Made by a program: the position numbers and the translations under genes
The notes under the pieces: model-generated
What the model saw: only the letters and a program-made list of their open reading frames with translations
Databases searched by the model: none
What the model was told of the DNA's origin: nothing
Source: Acetobacter orleanensis
GTDB lineage: Bacteria; Pseudomonadota; Alphaproteobacteria; Acetobacterales; Acetobacteraceae
Length of the DNA: 64,000 nucleotides
NCBI RefSeq assembly: GCF_001581005.1
Contig: NZ_LHZV01000065.1
Coordinates: 62,001 to 126,000 of the forward strand
Reading direction: 5' to 3'
Part shown: positions 26,821-35,933 of the stretch, one piece after another
How positions within the stretch are numbered: position 1 is the first letter of the stretch
How the letters are laid out: every line of letters starts with the position of its first letter

Positions 26821-28149
26821 TCAGTCCGTTTCAATCCGGATCATCACCGGCGTATCCGTGACAACATCCAGACCGTCAATGCGTGTTACGGCATCCTGCA
26901 TTGCGGCTTCGGACGTCTGGTGCGTGACGAGCACCAGCGGCACGTAGGGGTCAGCATCATTCTGCTCCGGTGTGTGCTGCAACATGCTGCGGAGAGAAAC
27001 GCCGCAATCACGCAGAACAGCCGTGATGTCCGCAATCACACCGGGGCGGTCTTCTACTAATAAACGTAGATAGAACGCGCCGGTGCCTGCGGAAACCGGG
27101 TTAGCCTGCAAAGGAGGCGTATCTGTGGCCTGCACACCCCAGACCGGGATGGTGTGGCCACGGGCAATATCAATCAGGTCCGCCGCAACCGCGCTGGCGG
27201 TGGGGCCAGCCCCGGCGCCGCGTCCTTCAATCATCAGGCGGCCAGCAAAGGCGCCTTCCGCCACGACGGCGTTAAACACGCCATCCACCTGTGCGATGGG
27301 GGCATTTTCCGGCACAAGGCAGGGGGTTACGCGGGCTTCAAGCCCGGTCTCACCCATACGCGCCATGCCGAGCAGCTTGATGCGATAACCAAGCGTGCGG
27401 GCAAAGGAGAGGTCCAGCGCGCCAATGCGGCGGATGCCTTCTACATGGACGGAGTTAAATGCAACAGGCCTGCCAAAGGCGAGGCCCGCCAGAATGGTCA
27501 GCTTATGGGCGGCATCCAGACCATCAATATCCGTGGAGGGATCGGCCTCGGCGTAACCCAGTTGCTGAGCATCAGCCAGAACGGTGCCGAAGTCTTTTCC
27601 GGTTTCCCGCATCACGGTCAGGATATAGTTGCAGGTGCCGTTCAGAATCCCGCCAATACGCAGCAGGCGGTCCGCCGCCAGCCCCTCACGCACCATTTTA
27701 ATGGCGGGAATCCCGCCAGCAACAGCGGCTTCAAACAGCAGAGGGGCAGATTTTTCAGCACTCAGCCGGGCCAGAGCCGGGCCATGGATGGCGAGCAACG
27801 CCTTATTGGCCGTGACAACCGGCTTACCGGCGGCAAGGGCGGCTTCCACCACGGCGCGGGCCGTGCCTTCTGACCCACCAATGAGTTCAACCACCACATC
27901 CACATCCGGGTCAGCCACCAGATCGGGGGCGTTTTCATACCAGCGCAGGCCGGACAGATCGACCCCACGGTCCCGCGTGCGGTCCCGCGCGCTGACGGCG
28001 GTGACGTGCAGGGGGCGACCGGCGCGCGCCGTGACCAGATCGGCATTGGTGTTCAGCAGGCGGATAACACCCGCGCCAACCGTGCCGAGACCAGCGATAC
28101 CAAGACGAAGAGGAGCAGTATGAGAAGAGGTGGAGGAAGAGGACGTCAC
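26821..28149 (-). CDS. hom: Homoserine dehydrogenase
   Basis: NAD(P)H-dependent reduction of aspartate semialdehyde to homoserine, the branch to Thr and Met. The 442-residue protein has an N-terminal Rossmann motif GIAGLGTVGAGV, the block VTANKALLA, the catalytic region GGILNGTCNYILTVM with AQQLGYAEADPSTDIDG, and a C-terminal ACT domain (about 365-442, starting FYLRLLVEDRPGVIADITAV) for feedback control by threonine. Its ATG overlaps the aminotransferase stop by four bases. Confidence 0.96.
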   Translation of the reverse strand: MTSSSSTSSHTAPLRLGIAGLGTVGAGVIRLLNTNADLVTARAGRPLHVTAVSARDRTRDRGVDLSGLRWYENAPDLVADPDVDVVVELIGGSEGTARAVVEAALAAGKPVVTANKALLAIHGPALARLSAEKSAPLLFEAAVAGGIPAIKMVREGLAADRLLRIGGILNGTCNYILTVMRETGKDFGTVLADAQQLGYAEADPSTDIDGLDAAHKLTILAGLAFGRPVAFNSVHVEGIRRIGALDLSFARTLGYRIKLLGMARMGETGLEARVTPCLVPENAPIAQVDGVFNAVVAEGAFAGRLMIEGRGAGAGPTASAVAADLIDIARGHTIPVWGVQATDTPPLQANPVSAGTGAFYLRLLVEDRPGVIADITAVLRDCGVSLRSMLQHTPEQNDADPYVPLVLVTHQTSEAAMQDAVTRIDGLDVVTDTPVMIRIETD

Positions 28150-29375
28150 GATTCAACAGACTCCGGCTTGCTGGCGGAAGAAGGAGGCGCTTTTACGCCA
28201 TGGGCAGAAAGAAAACCACGGATGGCGCGGGTGGCCTGACGCAGGCGTTGCGTGTTTTCCACCAGTCCGATGCGCACATAGCCTTCCCCATGTTCACCAA
28301 ACCCAAGACCGGGGGCCACCGCGACGCCTGCTTCTTTCAGCAGAAGTTTGGAAAACTCTACGCTGCCCATCTCACGGAACGGTTCAGGGATAGGGGCCCA
28401 TGCAAACATGGAGCCTTCCGGCGAGGGTACAGCCCACCCACCGGCATGAAGCCCGCGGATCAGCACATCCCGGCGCTCTTTATACAGAGCGCGGATATCG
28501 GCCACACAATCCTGCGGGCCGTTCAGCGCGGCGACGGCAGCGACCTGAATGGGGGTAAACGCGCCATAATCCAGATAGGATTTAATGCGGGTCAAAGCCG
28601 AAATCAGCCGCTCGTTGCCTGCCGCAAACCCCATGCGCCAGCCCGCCATGCAGTAGGTTTTGGACAGGGAGGTAAATTCAACCGCAATGTCCTTAGCACC
28701 CGGCACGGCCAGAATGGAGGGCGGAACCAGATCGCCAAAATAGATTTCCGCGTAAGCAAGGTCAGACAGAATGAAAATTTCTTCCCGCCGGGCAAACGCC
28801 ACCAGTTCCTTGTAAAAATCTAGATCCGCCAGATAGGCCGTGGGGTTGGACGGGAAATTGACAATCAGCGCCGTGGGCTTGGGCACGGAATGGCGCACCG
28901 CGCGCTCCAGTGCCCGTAGCATCGTGTCATCCGGCGTTGCGGGAATGGAGCGGACAGAGGCTCCCGCAATAATAAAGCCGAACTGATGAATGGGGTAGGA
29001 CGGGTTGGGCACCAGAATGGTGTCACCGGGGCTGGTAATGGCGGCGGCCAGATTGGCCAGTCCTTCCTTGGAGCCCAGCGTGGCGATGACTTCCGTATCC
29101 GGATTGAGCTTCACGTTAAAGCGGCGCTCGTAATACCCCGCCAGCGCCTTACGCAGGCCGGGGATGCCTTTACTGACAGAATAGCCGTGCGCGCGTGGGT
29201 TCTGCACACTTTCAATCAGCTTTTGCACAATATGGGGCGGGGTGGGGCTGTCCGGGTTGCCCATGCCGAGATCAATAATATCCTCGCCCCGCGCTCGGGC
29301 TGCCGCTTTGGCCTGATTAACAGAGGCAAAAACATAAGGCGGCAGGCGGCGGATGCGATGAAATTCTTCGGTCAT
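28146..29375 (-). CDS. Pyridoxal-phosphate aminotransferase, class I/II (AlaC/LL-DAP-aminotransferase-like)
   Basis: A 409-residue fold type I aminotransferase. Seen: IIDLGMGNPDSPTPPHIV, GSKEGLANLAAAI, NFPSNPTA, LSDLAYAEIYF, and the PLP-lysine motif SLSKTYCMAGWRMGF. Proteins of this type upstream of hom are usually annotated LL-diaminopimelate aminotransferase or glutamate-pyruvate aminotransferase AlaC; the operon context supports amino acid synthesis but does not fix the substrate. First gene of the aminotransferase-hom-glpX-recJ operon. Confidence 0.9.
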   Translation of the reverse strand: MTEEFHRIRRLPPYVFASVNQAKAAARARGEDIIDLGMGNPDSPTPPHIVQKLIESVQNPRAHGYSVSKGIPGLRKALAGYYERRFNVKLNPDTEVIATLGSKEGLANLAAAITSPGDTILVPNPSYPIHQFGFIIAGASVRSIPATPDDTMLRALERAVRHSVPKPTALIVNFPSNPTAYLADLDFYKELVAFARREEIFILSDLAYAEIYFGDLVPPSILAVPGAKDIAVEFTSLSKTYCMAGWRMGFAAGNERLISALTRIKSYLDYGAFTPIQVAAVAALNGPQDCVADIRALYKERRDVLIRGLHAGGWAVPSPEGSMFAWAPIPEPFREMGSVEFSKLLLKEAGVAVAPGLGFGEHGEGYVRIGLVENTQRLRQATRAIRGFLSAHGVKAPPSSASKPESVES

Positions 29376-29529
29376 GGACGTCAGATGCCCTTGATGGGAA
29401 AGAGGTCAGACCCGCACGATTGCGGGGAAAAACATAGTAATGACAGAAACGGGACAGGCAACAGTCCCGGCCGGATAATCTGGTGCGCGTGGTAAGATTA
29501 TTCGGCCGGTCTCGCTGCGGCGGTGTGTG

Positions 29530-30606
29530 TTAGGGCGTGGTGGCAATCCGTGCGCCCATGCCAAACGCATCGCCCCGAATGTGGATGGCGGAGGCCGGGA
29601 CGTTCAGGCTGATGAGCTTTTTGGCGATCGTCTGGGCGCGGAGCAGCCCTAGCTGCACGGCGTCTGCCTGATCCTGCGCATCCAGTGAGGCAGCCGAGCC
29701 AAAGCCACGGACGTAAAAAGGACCGTGCGGTGTTTTGGCCACCAATTTTGTAAATGTGTCATCCTGCCCGGAGGAAATCTGGTCGGACTGCGGCACACAG
29801 TGAATGGCCGTACCTTTGGCGTCAGACAGGTCGTAATTCGGGCGTATAGCGTCCGGCAGGTAGGCATCCGAGGGGACATCAAAGCCGGGGAAAGCGGGCG
29901 GAGCAGGTGGGCCTGAGGGAATCTGCGGAATGGCGCTGGGCGGCGTAGGCTGCGTTTGCGCGGTGGATTTAACCTCCGGCATCCCGATTTCCGGCATGGC
30001 GACTTCCGCATCTTTCTGCTCGCCGTCCGTCGTCTGCCTCGCTGTTTTTCCAGCACCCGGAAGCATGTTCGAACCGGGCGATTTGGCAGAGGGTAGCGTG
30101 GGCTTGCCGTTTTTGCCAGCTGTTGCCCCAGTCTGAGTGGCGGCCTGATCTGACGGTGCCTCGGCAGCGTCCATAATGGCTCCGCTCGTGCCTTCAGGGA
30201 GTGTGGCTGGCTGTGGTGCCACATTCGTGCCTTGTGCCGGTGTGGCTGCTTTTTTGGGCGCGGCAGCGGCACCCGGCGGTGGCGGGATTTGCGGCATGAG
30301 TGTGCCGTTGGCCGCAACCGTGCGGTACGTCAGGTTGCGGTCCCGAATCAACTGCTGCGTGATGAGCGTGCGGGCCTGAGGGGAGGGCACATCCGGCGTT
30401 GTAGTCGGGGTCAGCCCGACATGCGGATACGGGTCATAAATACCCGGCGGCGGGGGGCGTTGGGACGCAATAACGCCGCCGCGCATATGCTGCATCCAAT
30501 CAAGCGTGGTATCCAGCGGGTCTTTGTGGCTGCATCCTGTCAGGCAGAGCACCCCCGCCGTGACCAGCAGCCCGGAGCGAAACGGATGGCTGGACTGAAA
30601 AGCCAT
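29530..30606 (-). CDS. Putative outer-membrane lipoprotein with OmpA-like C-terminus
   Basis: A 358-residue predicted lipoprotein. From the ATG at 30606 the signal peptide ends in the lipobox L-T-G-C with Cys25. The middle (about 85-260) is Pro/Ala/Thr-rich and disordered. The last ~90 residues (FYVRGFGSAASLDAQDQADA, then GLLRAQTIAKKLISLNVPAS) resemble an OmpA-type peptidoglycan-binding half, though the usual key residues are not all visible. An open frame extends 17 codons upstream but would spoil the signal peptide. Divergent from clpP. Function unknown; envelope anchoring is inferred. Confidence 0.7.
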   Translation of the reverse strand: MAFQSSHPFRSGLLVTAGVLCLTGCSHKDPLDTTLDWMQHMRGGVIASQRPPPPGIYDPYPHVGLTPTTTPDVPSPQARTLITQQLIRDRNLTYRTVAANGTLMPQIPPPPGAAAAPKKAATPAQGTNVAPQPATLPEGTSGAIMDAAEAPSDQAATQTGATAGKNGKPTLPSAKSPGSNMLPGAGKTARQTTDGEQKDAEVAMPEIGMPEVKSTAQTQPTPPSAIPQIPSGPPAPPAFPGFDVPSDAYLPDAIRPNYDLSDAKGTAIHCVPQSDQISSGQDDTFTKLVAKTPHGPFYVRGFGSAASLDAQDQADAVQLGLLRAQTIAKKLISLNVPASAIHIRGDAFGMGARIATTP

Positions 30607-30794
30607 GAACACACGGTGCCGGAAAGGCCGGTCCTGTTCGGGGCACGCTTGCTGCATGACGTGACGGTTGCTCCGCTGGCAGAGTGAAAAACAGGGGGCA
30701 CTCTACCCTCTTCCCGCCGTTGTGGCGAGATAGGGGATCACCCCCGTATGATTGCCCCTTGGCACGGGCGCGCAGGCAGAGCAGGATAAGAGAC

Positions 30795-31478
30795 ATGAAC
30801 AGAGACACAGAACATGCGGAGACTGGCATGACGGGCATTTCCCCCTGCGACCCCATTCGGCTGGATGATGACACTCCGGAGTCTCCGGACGCACCGGAAA
30901 AAGAAGACGCCAAAACCCCGGCCGCCCCGGAAGGGGAGCTGGAAAGCAAGCTGTTCAAGCAGCGTAAAGTGCTGATTTTCGGCGGGATTAACGATAAAGT
31001 TGCCCGTGATGTGACGGCACGCCTGCTGGCGCTGGCTGGTGAGTCGGACAAGCCGATTGATGTCTACGTCAACTCACCCGGCGGCCATGTGGAAAGTGGC
31101 GACACCATCCATGACATGATTCGCTTTGTCGATTCGGTGGCTCCGGTCAACCTGATCGGCACTGGCTGGGTCGCTTCCGCCGGGGCGCTGATTTTTGCCG
31201 CCGGGCATAAAGACCGCCGCTTCTGCCTGCCCAACACGCGCTTCCTGCTGCATCAGCCGATGGGCGGTGTGCGTGGCCCGGCTACCGATATTGATATTGA
31301 AGCGCGCGAGATCATCAAAATGCGTGAGCGTCTGAACCGCCTGTTTGCGCGTGAGACGGGCCAGACGTACGAAAAAATCGTCAAGGACACCGACCGCAAC
31401 CACTGGATGTCCGCAAAAGAAGCCATTGAGTATGGTCTGGTGACAAAGATCATTTCGAAGCTTTCCGACATCCACTAA
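30795..31478 (+). CDS. clpP: ClpP-family protease subunit with Ser-His-Asn triad
   Basis: A 227-residue ClpP-type serine protease subunit. An acidic N-terminal extension of about 50 residues precedes the core ([18 protein letters not shown]). The oxyanion glycines are in [12 protein letters not shown], the nucleophile Ser in [14 protein letters not shown], and the His 25 residues later in [10 protein letters not shown]. The third residue, 49 after that His and equal to Asp171 of E. coli ClpP, is Asn (DTDRNHW). The RBS AGGA lies eight bases before the ATG. No clpX or trigger-factor gene is adjacent, which fits an additional ClpP paralogue and not the main housekeeping copy. Confidence 0.9.
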   Translation: MNRDTEHAETGMTGISPCDPIRLDDDTPESPDAPEKEDAKTPAAPEGELESKLFKQRKVLIFGGINDKVARDVTARLLALAGESDKPIDVYVNSPGGHVESGDTIHDMIRFVDSVAPVNLIGTGWVASAGALIFAAGHKDRRFCLPNTRFLLHQPMGGVRGPATDIDIEAREIIKMRERLNRLFARETGQTYEKIVKDTDRNHWMSAKEAIEYGLVTKIISKLSDIH

Positions 31479-31541
31479 ACGGGAAACCCGCGCTCCTCTT
31501 TCCCTCCGGGGGAGGGGGAGGCAGTTTGTTGTCCCGGGTCC

Positions 31542-31582
31542 TGCGCCACCCGCTCCCGCCGTATTCAGGGGCGGGTGGCGCA
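31542..31582. repeat. 12-bp perfect inverted repeat between clpP and the ferritin-like gene
   Basis: Arms TGCGCCACCCGC (31542-31553) and GCGGGTGGCGCA (31571-31582) with a 17-base loop. A second, imperfect C-rich/G-rich hairpin precedes it (31494-31520). Neither has a clear T-run, so a plain intrinsic terminator is not certain. Confidence 0.7.
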
Positions 31583-31608
31583 GCGCCCCCAGTAAACGGG
31601 TTCCTACC

Positions 31609-32613
31609 ATGGGTTCTCTCAGCGATATTTACTCCCGCCTGCCTGACAGTGTGGATGACCTTCCCCCGCCGCCCGATAACGCGGCTGTTGTGGAGGCTGA
31701 TTATAAGGCCCGCCATTGGGTCAGTCCCGTTAAAGGTCCACTCAAGCCGGGGTCTGAGGCGCATAAGAAGGCCATTGCGGCCATGTTCCGCGAAACCTTC
31801 AATCCGTATCGACCCTCCGTGATTGACTGGCCGAAGCTGGACCCGGAAACGCTGCACCGCATTACCTCCCTGCCCATCTGGGATATTGCCGTGCAGACGG
31901 AAGGCAAGGCCCGGCTGCGCATGGCGGCTTATGCCCGTCTGGTCAAAGACCCGGATATTAAGGATGCCATCTCCCGCAATGCGTGGGAGGAAAACCGGCA
32001 TAAGGAAGTCCTGTCCAAGCTGGTTGAGGCTTACGATATCAAAATGGCCCCCGAGCCAGCGTATATCGAGCCGAAAGATGTGGAATGGGCTTACCTTGTC
32101 ACCGGCTTTTCCGAGTGCGTGGATAGCTTCTTTGCTTTTGGCCTGTTTGAACTGGCTCAGCGTTCCGGCTTTTTCCCGCCGGAACTGATTGAGACGTTCG
32201 AGCCGGTTATGCAGGAAGAATGCCGTCACATCCTGCTGTTTGCCAACTGGCTGGCGTGGTATCGGGCTGTCATGCCGTGGTGGCGTCGTCCGTTTTTTGA
32301 AGCAAAGGTATGGGCTGTCTGGGCATTCCTTGCCTATGAACGTATGAGCCTTGCCTCTTCTGTGGATGATAAAGGTGAAGTCCATACGCAGGACAACAAC
32401 TTTACAGTCACCGGTGCAAAAGACATTGCCGACATCCAGCTAGACCTGCCGGACTTTATGGATCTGTGTCTGGAAGAAGATGACCGGCGCTTTTCGGGGT
32501 ATGACCCCCGCCTGCTGCGCCCCACAACGGCACCGGCCATTGCCCGTGTGATCCGTGACGTTGGGCGCGGGTGGCAGTTTGTGTCCGGCTTGGTACGCGC
32601 CAACCGGCCCTGA
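31609..32613 (+). CDS. Ferritin-like di-iron domain protein
   Basis: A 334-residue mostly helical protein. Two E-x-x-H type motifs, EENRH (about residue 127) and EECRH (about residue 203), lie on helices RNAWEENRHKEVLSKLVEA and PVMQEECRHILLFANWLAW, each with a further Glu on a preceding helix. This four-helix-bundle pattern is that of ferritin-like di-iron carboxylate proteins. The actual reaction (oxidase, hydroxylase or iron storage) cannot be told. Trp/Phe-rich segments near 220-245 may lie at a membrane surface. Possibly co-transcribed with clpP 130 bases upstream; followed by a clear terminator. Confidence 0.78.
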   Translation: MGSLSDIYSRLPDSVDDLPPPPDNAAVVEADYKARHWVSPVKGPLKPGSEAHKKAIAAMFRETFNPYRPSVIDWPKLDPETLHRITSLPIWDIAVQTEGKARLRMAAYARLVKDPDIKDAISRNAWEENRHKEVLSKLVEAYDIKMAPEPAYIEPKDVEWAYLVTGFSECVDSFFAFGLFELAQRSGFFPPELIETFEPVMQEECRHILLFANWLAWYRAVMPWWRRPFFEAKVWAVWAFLAYERMSLASSVDDKGEVHTQDNNFTVTGAKDIADIQLDLPDFMDLCLEEDDRRFSGYDPRLLRPTTAPAIARVIRDVGRGWQFVSGLVRANRP

Positions 32614-32622
32614 TGAGCCTTG

Positions 32623-32657
32623 TGCGGGCAGGGAAGAGACCTTGCCCGCAAATTTTC
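32623..32657 (+). terminator. Intrinsic terminator after the ferritin-like gene
   Basis: 11-bp stem TGCGGGCAGGG / CCTTGCCCGCA with loop AAGAGA, followed by AATTTTCT, ten bases after the stop codon. Confidence 0.88.
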
Positions 32658-32875
32658 TGATCCTGCTTGAAAAAATCAGATGTGATGGCTGGCCGGATGT
32701 TTTTGGGCTTGAGCAGGCGGCTCTGTAACGCTCACCGAGATACTCTGGCGTTGGGATAATAAAGCCACCCTATTTCAGGCATAGGGCTACATGCCAGACC
32801 GGGTTTGTCGGCATTTGAAACACGCGTTCAGAGCCTGACGGACGTAAAAGACCTTCTGAAAAAAGATGACGGGCC

Positions 32876-33625
32876 TTATGATTTCCGCTTCATGCGCGCA
32901 TGGGGATCAAGCGGGATTTTTATAAGCACCTGATGGAAGGGCTTATCGCTTTGGAAGAGCGTGTCGCGCGCATAATCCTGCGGCCTGAATATGAAACTAC
33001 GCGCCGCGTCGCTCTGGTTATCAAGTAGACGTTGCGTCTGGCCATTGCTAACGGCTTCCAGTCTGGCATGGGGTGCGACGGACACGATCAGCCGGTGCGC
33101 ATCGGGCAGCATGAAAGCAACAATCACGCCCACCACGTCTTCCATGCAGTTATTAAGCTGTTGCAGCCAGTGGCGGGCTTGCGCATCGGTAAAATGGTCG
33201 GGTTGTGGCGTGCTGACGGCAATCTGGAAGGTGAAGCCAATAAAATCACCGGGGAGGAGGTTCGCCATCAAGGGCGGGTTTTCATCCCACAAGACGCGTG
33301 TGAGTGGCACGGTCAGTTCATCATTTTCCGCATTGAACAACGGGATTGCGCCATTCTTGGTTTGCAGATGCAGCCCCGTGTCCTTGAGCGGCGTATCCTT
33401 CGGCTGGAGTCTGCCGAGCACATGCAGGGAAAGACCGGCACGGTCCTGTTCCGGGAAGGCGTTAAAGCGGTTGAACACACGAGCGACTGCCCGATAACTC
33501 TGCACGGTTACGGGGCGGGCGGCATGCACTTCTATATTTTCCGGTTGGGGCGTTTCTGCCTGCGTCGGAGAGAGCGCACTCAGGCAAGAGGTCGCCAGCA
33601 ATCCAAAAAAACCGTGCTTGCGCAT
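32876..33625 (-). CDS. Exported hypothetical protein
   Basis: A 249-residue protein with a signal peptide (MRKHGFFGLLATSCLSALSP, cut after TQA). I start it at the ATG at 33625 because GAGG lies upstream and the signal peptide begins there; the frame is open for 20 more codons. The mature part is beta-rich with no recognised family: VQSYRAVARVFNRFNAFPEQ, LQTKNGAIPLFN, LPGDFIGFTFQIAV. Predicted periplasmic or outer-membrane. It lies downstream of pqqE in the same direction, with 174 bases between, so co-transcription is uncertain. Confidence 0.6.
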   Translation of the reverse strand: MRKHGFFGLLATSCLSALSPTQAETPQPENIEVHAARPVTVQSYRAVARVFNRFNAFPEQDRAGLSLHVLGRLQPKDTPLKDTGLHLQTKNGAIPLFNAENDELTVPLTRVLWDENPPLMANLLPGDFIGFTFQIAVSTPQPDHFTDAQARHWLQQLNNCMEDVVGVIVAFMLPDAHRLIVSVAPHARLEAVSNGQTQRLLDNQSDAARSFIFRPQDYARDTLFQSDKPFHQVLIKIPLDPHARMKRKS

Positions 33626-33687
33626 GAGAAATCGCCTCGCGGTGGAGAAAAACATCGCGAATTCTATAGCGCGTTTTTCCCGCACAT

Positions 33688-33710
33688 AAAAAATCTCTCT
33701 TGCAAGAAAG
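33688..33710 (-). terminator. Weak intrinsic terminator downstream of pqqE
   Basis: Minus-strand stem CTTTCT / AGAGAG with loop TGCA followed by ATTTTTTA. The stem is short and has a G-U pair, so efficiency is doubtful. Confidence 0.4.
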
Positions 33711-33799
33711 CTGTGGCGGTTGATCTTACTGCGTGTTTTCAGTCGCGCCAGAGTTGCGCCCGGCGTGTGCTTGCTCCCGGCTTTAAAGGAAAGCGGTGA

Positions 33800-34906
33800 T
33801 TAAACCGCGTTGCTGTAGCGCCGATACTGGAAGGCAGGCGGTGTGATGGGTCGTTCCGTGATAGCTTGCTCTACGCGTTCATGCGCCGGGGCGCGATGGC
33901 AGACCGGGTCCGTTGCGTCTGCATTGCCTGCCAGCGCCAGAGCCTGACAGCGGCAGCCGCCCCGGTCATCCTCTTTAAAGGCACAGCTCTGGCAAGGTTC
34001 GGGCATCCAGTCTGTACCGCGATACAGGTTGAATAACGGCGAGTCCTGCCAGATTGAATCCAGAGAGTGCTCCGTTACGGAGGGAAACGTCAGGCCGGGA
34101 ATACTTTCCGCCGCATGGCACGGCAGCACCTTGCCGGAGGGCGAAATATTCAGAAAACGCTGCCCCCAGCCGCCCATGCAGGGCTTGGGGCGCTCGGCGT
34201 AATAGTCGGGCGTTACAAAATCAATGGCGATCCGATTGCCGAAGCGTGTACGGGCCTCTGCCACAGCCTTTTCCGTGGCTTCCAGTTGCGCGCGGTCTGG
34301 CAGCAGAGCATCCCGGTTTAGCAGGCCCCAACCATAATATTGCGTGTGGGCAATTTCTACACGACGCGCGCCAAGCTGTTCGGCAAGATCCAGCATAGCC
34401 GGAACACGCTCGGCATTCTGCCGGTGGATAACAAAGTTCAAAGTGAGCGGCAGACCGTCTTCCACAATCAGGCGGGCCGCTTCCAGCTTTTTGGCGTGCG
34501 CACCTGCCATGCCACCAATCCGCTCGCCTTCCTGCGCGTCAGCATCCTGAAAAGAGAGCTGGATATGGTCCAGCCCGGCCTCCGAAAGGCGTTTCAGGGT
34601 ATCCGCATTCAGCAAGACGCCGGACGTAATCAGGTTGGTGTAAAGCCCCAGAGACACCGCGTGGCGGACCAGATCTGCCAGATCAGGCCGCGCCATCGGT
34701 TCGCCACCCGAAAAATGGATCTGCAAAATGCCCATGGCGGCGGCCTCATCCAGCACACGCATCCATGTTTGCGTATCCAGTTCCCCAGCGCGTGGGTCCA
34801 GCTGGAGCGGGTTGGAGCAGTAAGGGCATTGCAGCGGGCAGCGGTGCGTCAGCTCCGCCAGCAGGCTCATGGGGGCAGGGGCTTTGGGTGCGCCAGATGT
34901 TGTCAT
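33800..34906 (-). CDS. pqqE: PqqA peptide cyclase (radical SAM)
   Basis: Radical SAM enzyme that makes the Glu-Tyr carbon-carbon bond in PqqA, the first step of PQQ synthesis. It has 368 residues. The SAM cluster motif is C-x3-C-x2-C, CPLQCPYC at residues 22-29, then GGEPMARPDL. The C-terminal SPASM region has the auxiliary-cluster cysteines (CMGGWGQRFLNISPSGKVLPC and CQSCAFKEDDRGGCRCQ). It overlaps pqqD by four bases, its partner that delivers the peptide. Confidence 0.97.
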   Translation of the reverse strand: MTTSGAPKAPAPMSLLAELTHRCPLQCPYCSNPLQLDPRAGELDTQTWMRVLDEAAAMGILQIHFSGGEPMARPDLADLVRHAVSLGLYTNLITSGVLLNADTLKRLSEAGLDHIQLSFQDADAQEGERIGGMAGAHAKKLEAARLIVEDGLPLTLNFVIHRQNAERVPAMLDLAEQLGARRVEIAHTQYYGWGLLNRDALLPDRAQLEATEKAVAEARTRFGNRIAIDFVTPDYYAERPKPCMGGWGQRFLNISPSGKVLPCHAAESIPGLTFPSVTEHSLDSIWQDSPLFNLYRGTDWMPEPCQSCAFKEDDRGGCRCQALALAGNADATDPVCHRAPAHERVEQAITERPITPPAFQYRRYSNAV

Positions 34907-35193
34907 GCCAACAGCAGAACCTGTTTGTCCGCCAGTTCCTGCGTCATGCTCAGCACATCCTGCACAATGACATCTCGGGGGGCGGAAAACTTTTCTGTCA
35001 GTTGGTCAATAATCTGACCGAGCGAGTGCTTGCCATTCACCAGTTGCAGGATTTCAGCCGCCACAGCATCCGCCAGAAAGGCGCGTTCCGGGGCTTGTAC
35101 AAACCATTGCTCCCGCACACGGTCATATTGCAGCCGCGTGCCACGAACAAAGCGCGGCACGTTGCCTTCCGTAATACCAGCAAGGGAGGTCAT
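34903..35193 (-). CDS. pqqD: PQQ biosynthesis peptide chaperone PqqD
   Basis: A 96-residue RiPP recognition element protein that binds PqqA and presents it to PqqE. The fold signature is GTRLQYDRVREQWFVQAPER followed by ADAVAAEILQLVNGKHSLGQI. Overlaps of four bases on both sides (pqqC and pqqE) show tight translational coupling. Confidence 0.95.
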   Translation of the reverse strand: MTSLAGITEGNVPRFVRGTRLQYDRVREQWFVQAPERAFLADAVAAEILQLVNGKHSLGQIIDQLTEKFSAPRDVIVQDVLSMTQELADKQVLLLA

Positions 35194-35933
35194 GCCTCCC
35201 CCTCAGCCGGGCGGAATGCTCCCGGCGGAATCCGGGCCGGGGTGACATAGGCGTAATCCAGCGCATCCAGCATGGACCACAGCACCCCACATTTGAACTT
35301 CAGTGCGCCAAGCACGGCCTGCTGCTCCGCCACGGTGCGGGCATGCTCCTTGACATAGGCCAGAGCAAAGGCGGAATCCTGCGGGGCCTGCGTCAGACGC
35401 GGGGCGAAATACGCCAGTGTTTCTTCTGTAATGAAGGGGTAATTCCGCAACATTCCAGAAACACGTTCACTGATGATGGTGGGGGAGAACAGTTCTGTCA
35501 GAGAAGACGCGATGGCTTCTAGAATGGAGCGTTCGCGCACAAAATGCACATAGGCTTCCACTGCAAAGCGGGTGCCGGGGAGCAGACCTTCCAGAGATTC
35601 TACATAGGCGCGGTCCAGCCCCAGACCATCCGTCAGCTTCAGCCAGCGAGCCACGCCGCCTGTACCGGGTTCTGTGCCGTCATGGTCAATCAGCCGACGG
35701 CGCCACTCCCGGCGGAGTTCCGCCGTGGGCAGGCGGGCTAGAAGCGTCGCGTCTTTGGCGGGAATACTGGCCTGATAATAATAGCGGTTGAGAGCCCAAG
35801 CCTGCACCTGCCCCTTGGTCAGCTTTCCATCATGCAAAGCGCGGTGGAACGGGTGCAGGTTATGGTAGCGTTCAGCCCCAATGGCCCTTAAGGCGGCTTC
35901 CAGTTCTGTGGGGGAAAGCAGCCGGTCTGTCAT
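35190..35933 (-). CDS. pqqC: Pyrroloquinoline-quinone synthase PqqC
   Basis: Cofactor-free oxidase for the last step, ring closure and eight-electron oxidation to PQQ. The 247-residue helical protein has the conserved start YHNLHPFHRALHDGKLTKGQ, followed by VQAWALNRYYYQASIPAKDA and HDGTEPGTGGVARWL, and the active-site region FAVEAYVHFVRERSILEAIA. Overlaps pqqB and pqqD by four bases. Confidence 0.97.
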   Translation of the reverse strand: MTDRLLSPTELEAALRAIGAERYHNLHPFHRALHDGKLTKGQVQAWALNRYYYQASIPAKDATLLARLPTAELRREWRRRLIDHDGTEPGTGGVARWLKLTDGLGLDRAYVESLEGLLPGTRFAVEAYVHFVRERSILEAIASSLTELFSPTIISERVSGMLRNYPFITEETLAYFAPRLTQAPQDSAFALAYVKEHARTVAEQQAVLGALKFKCGVLWSMLDALDYAYVTPARIPPGAFRPAEGEA

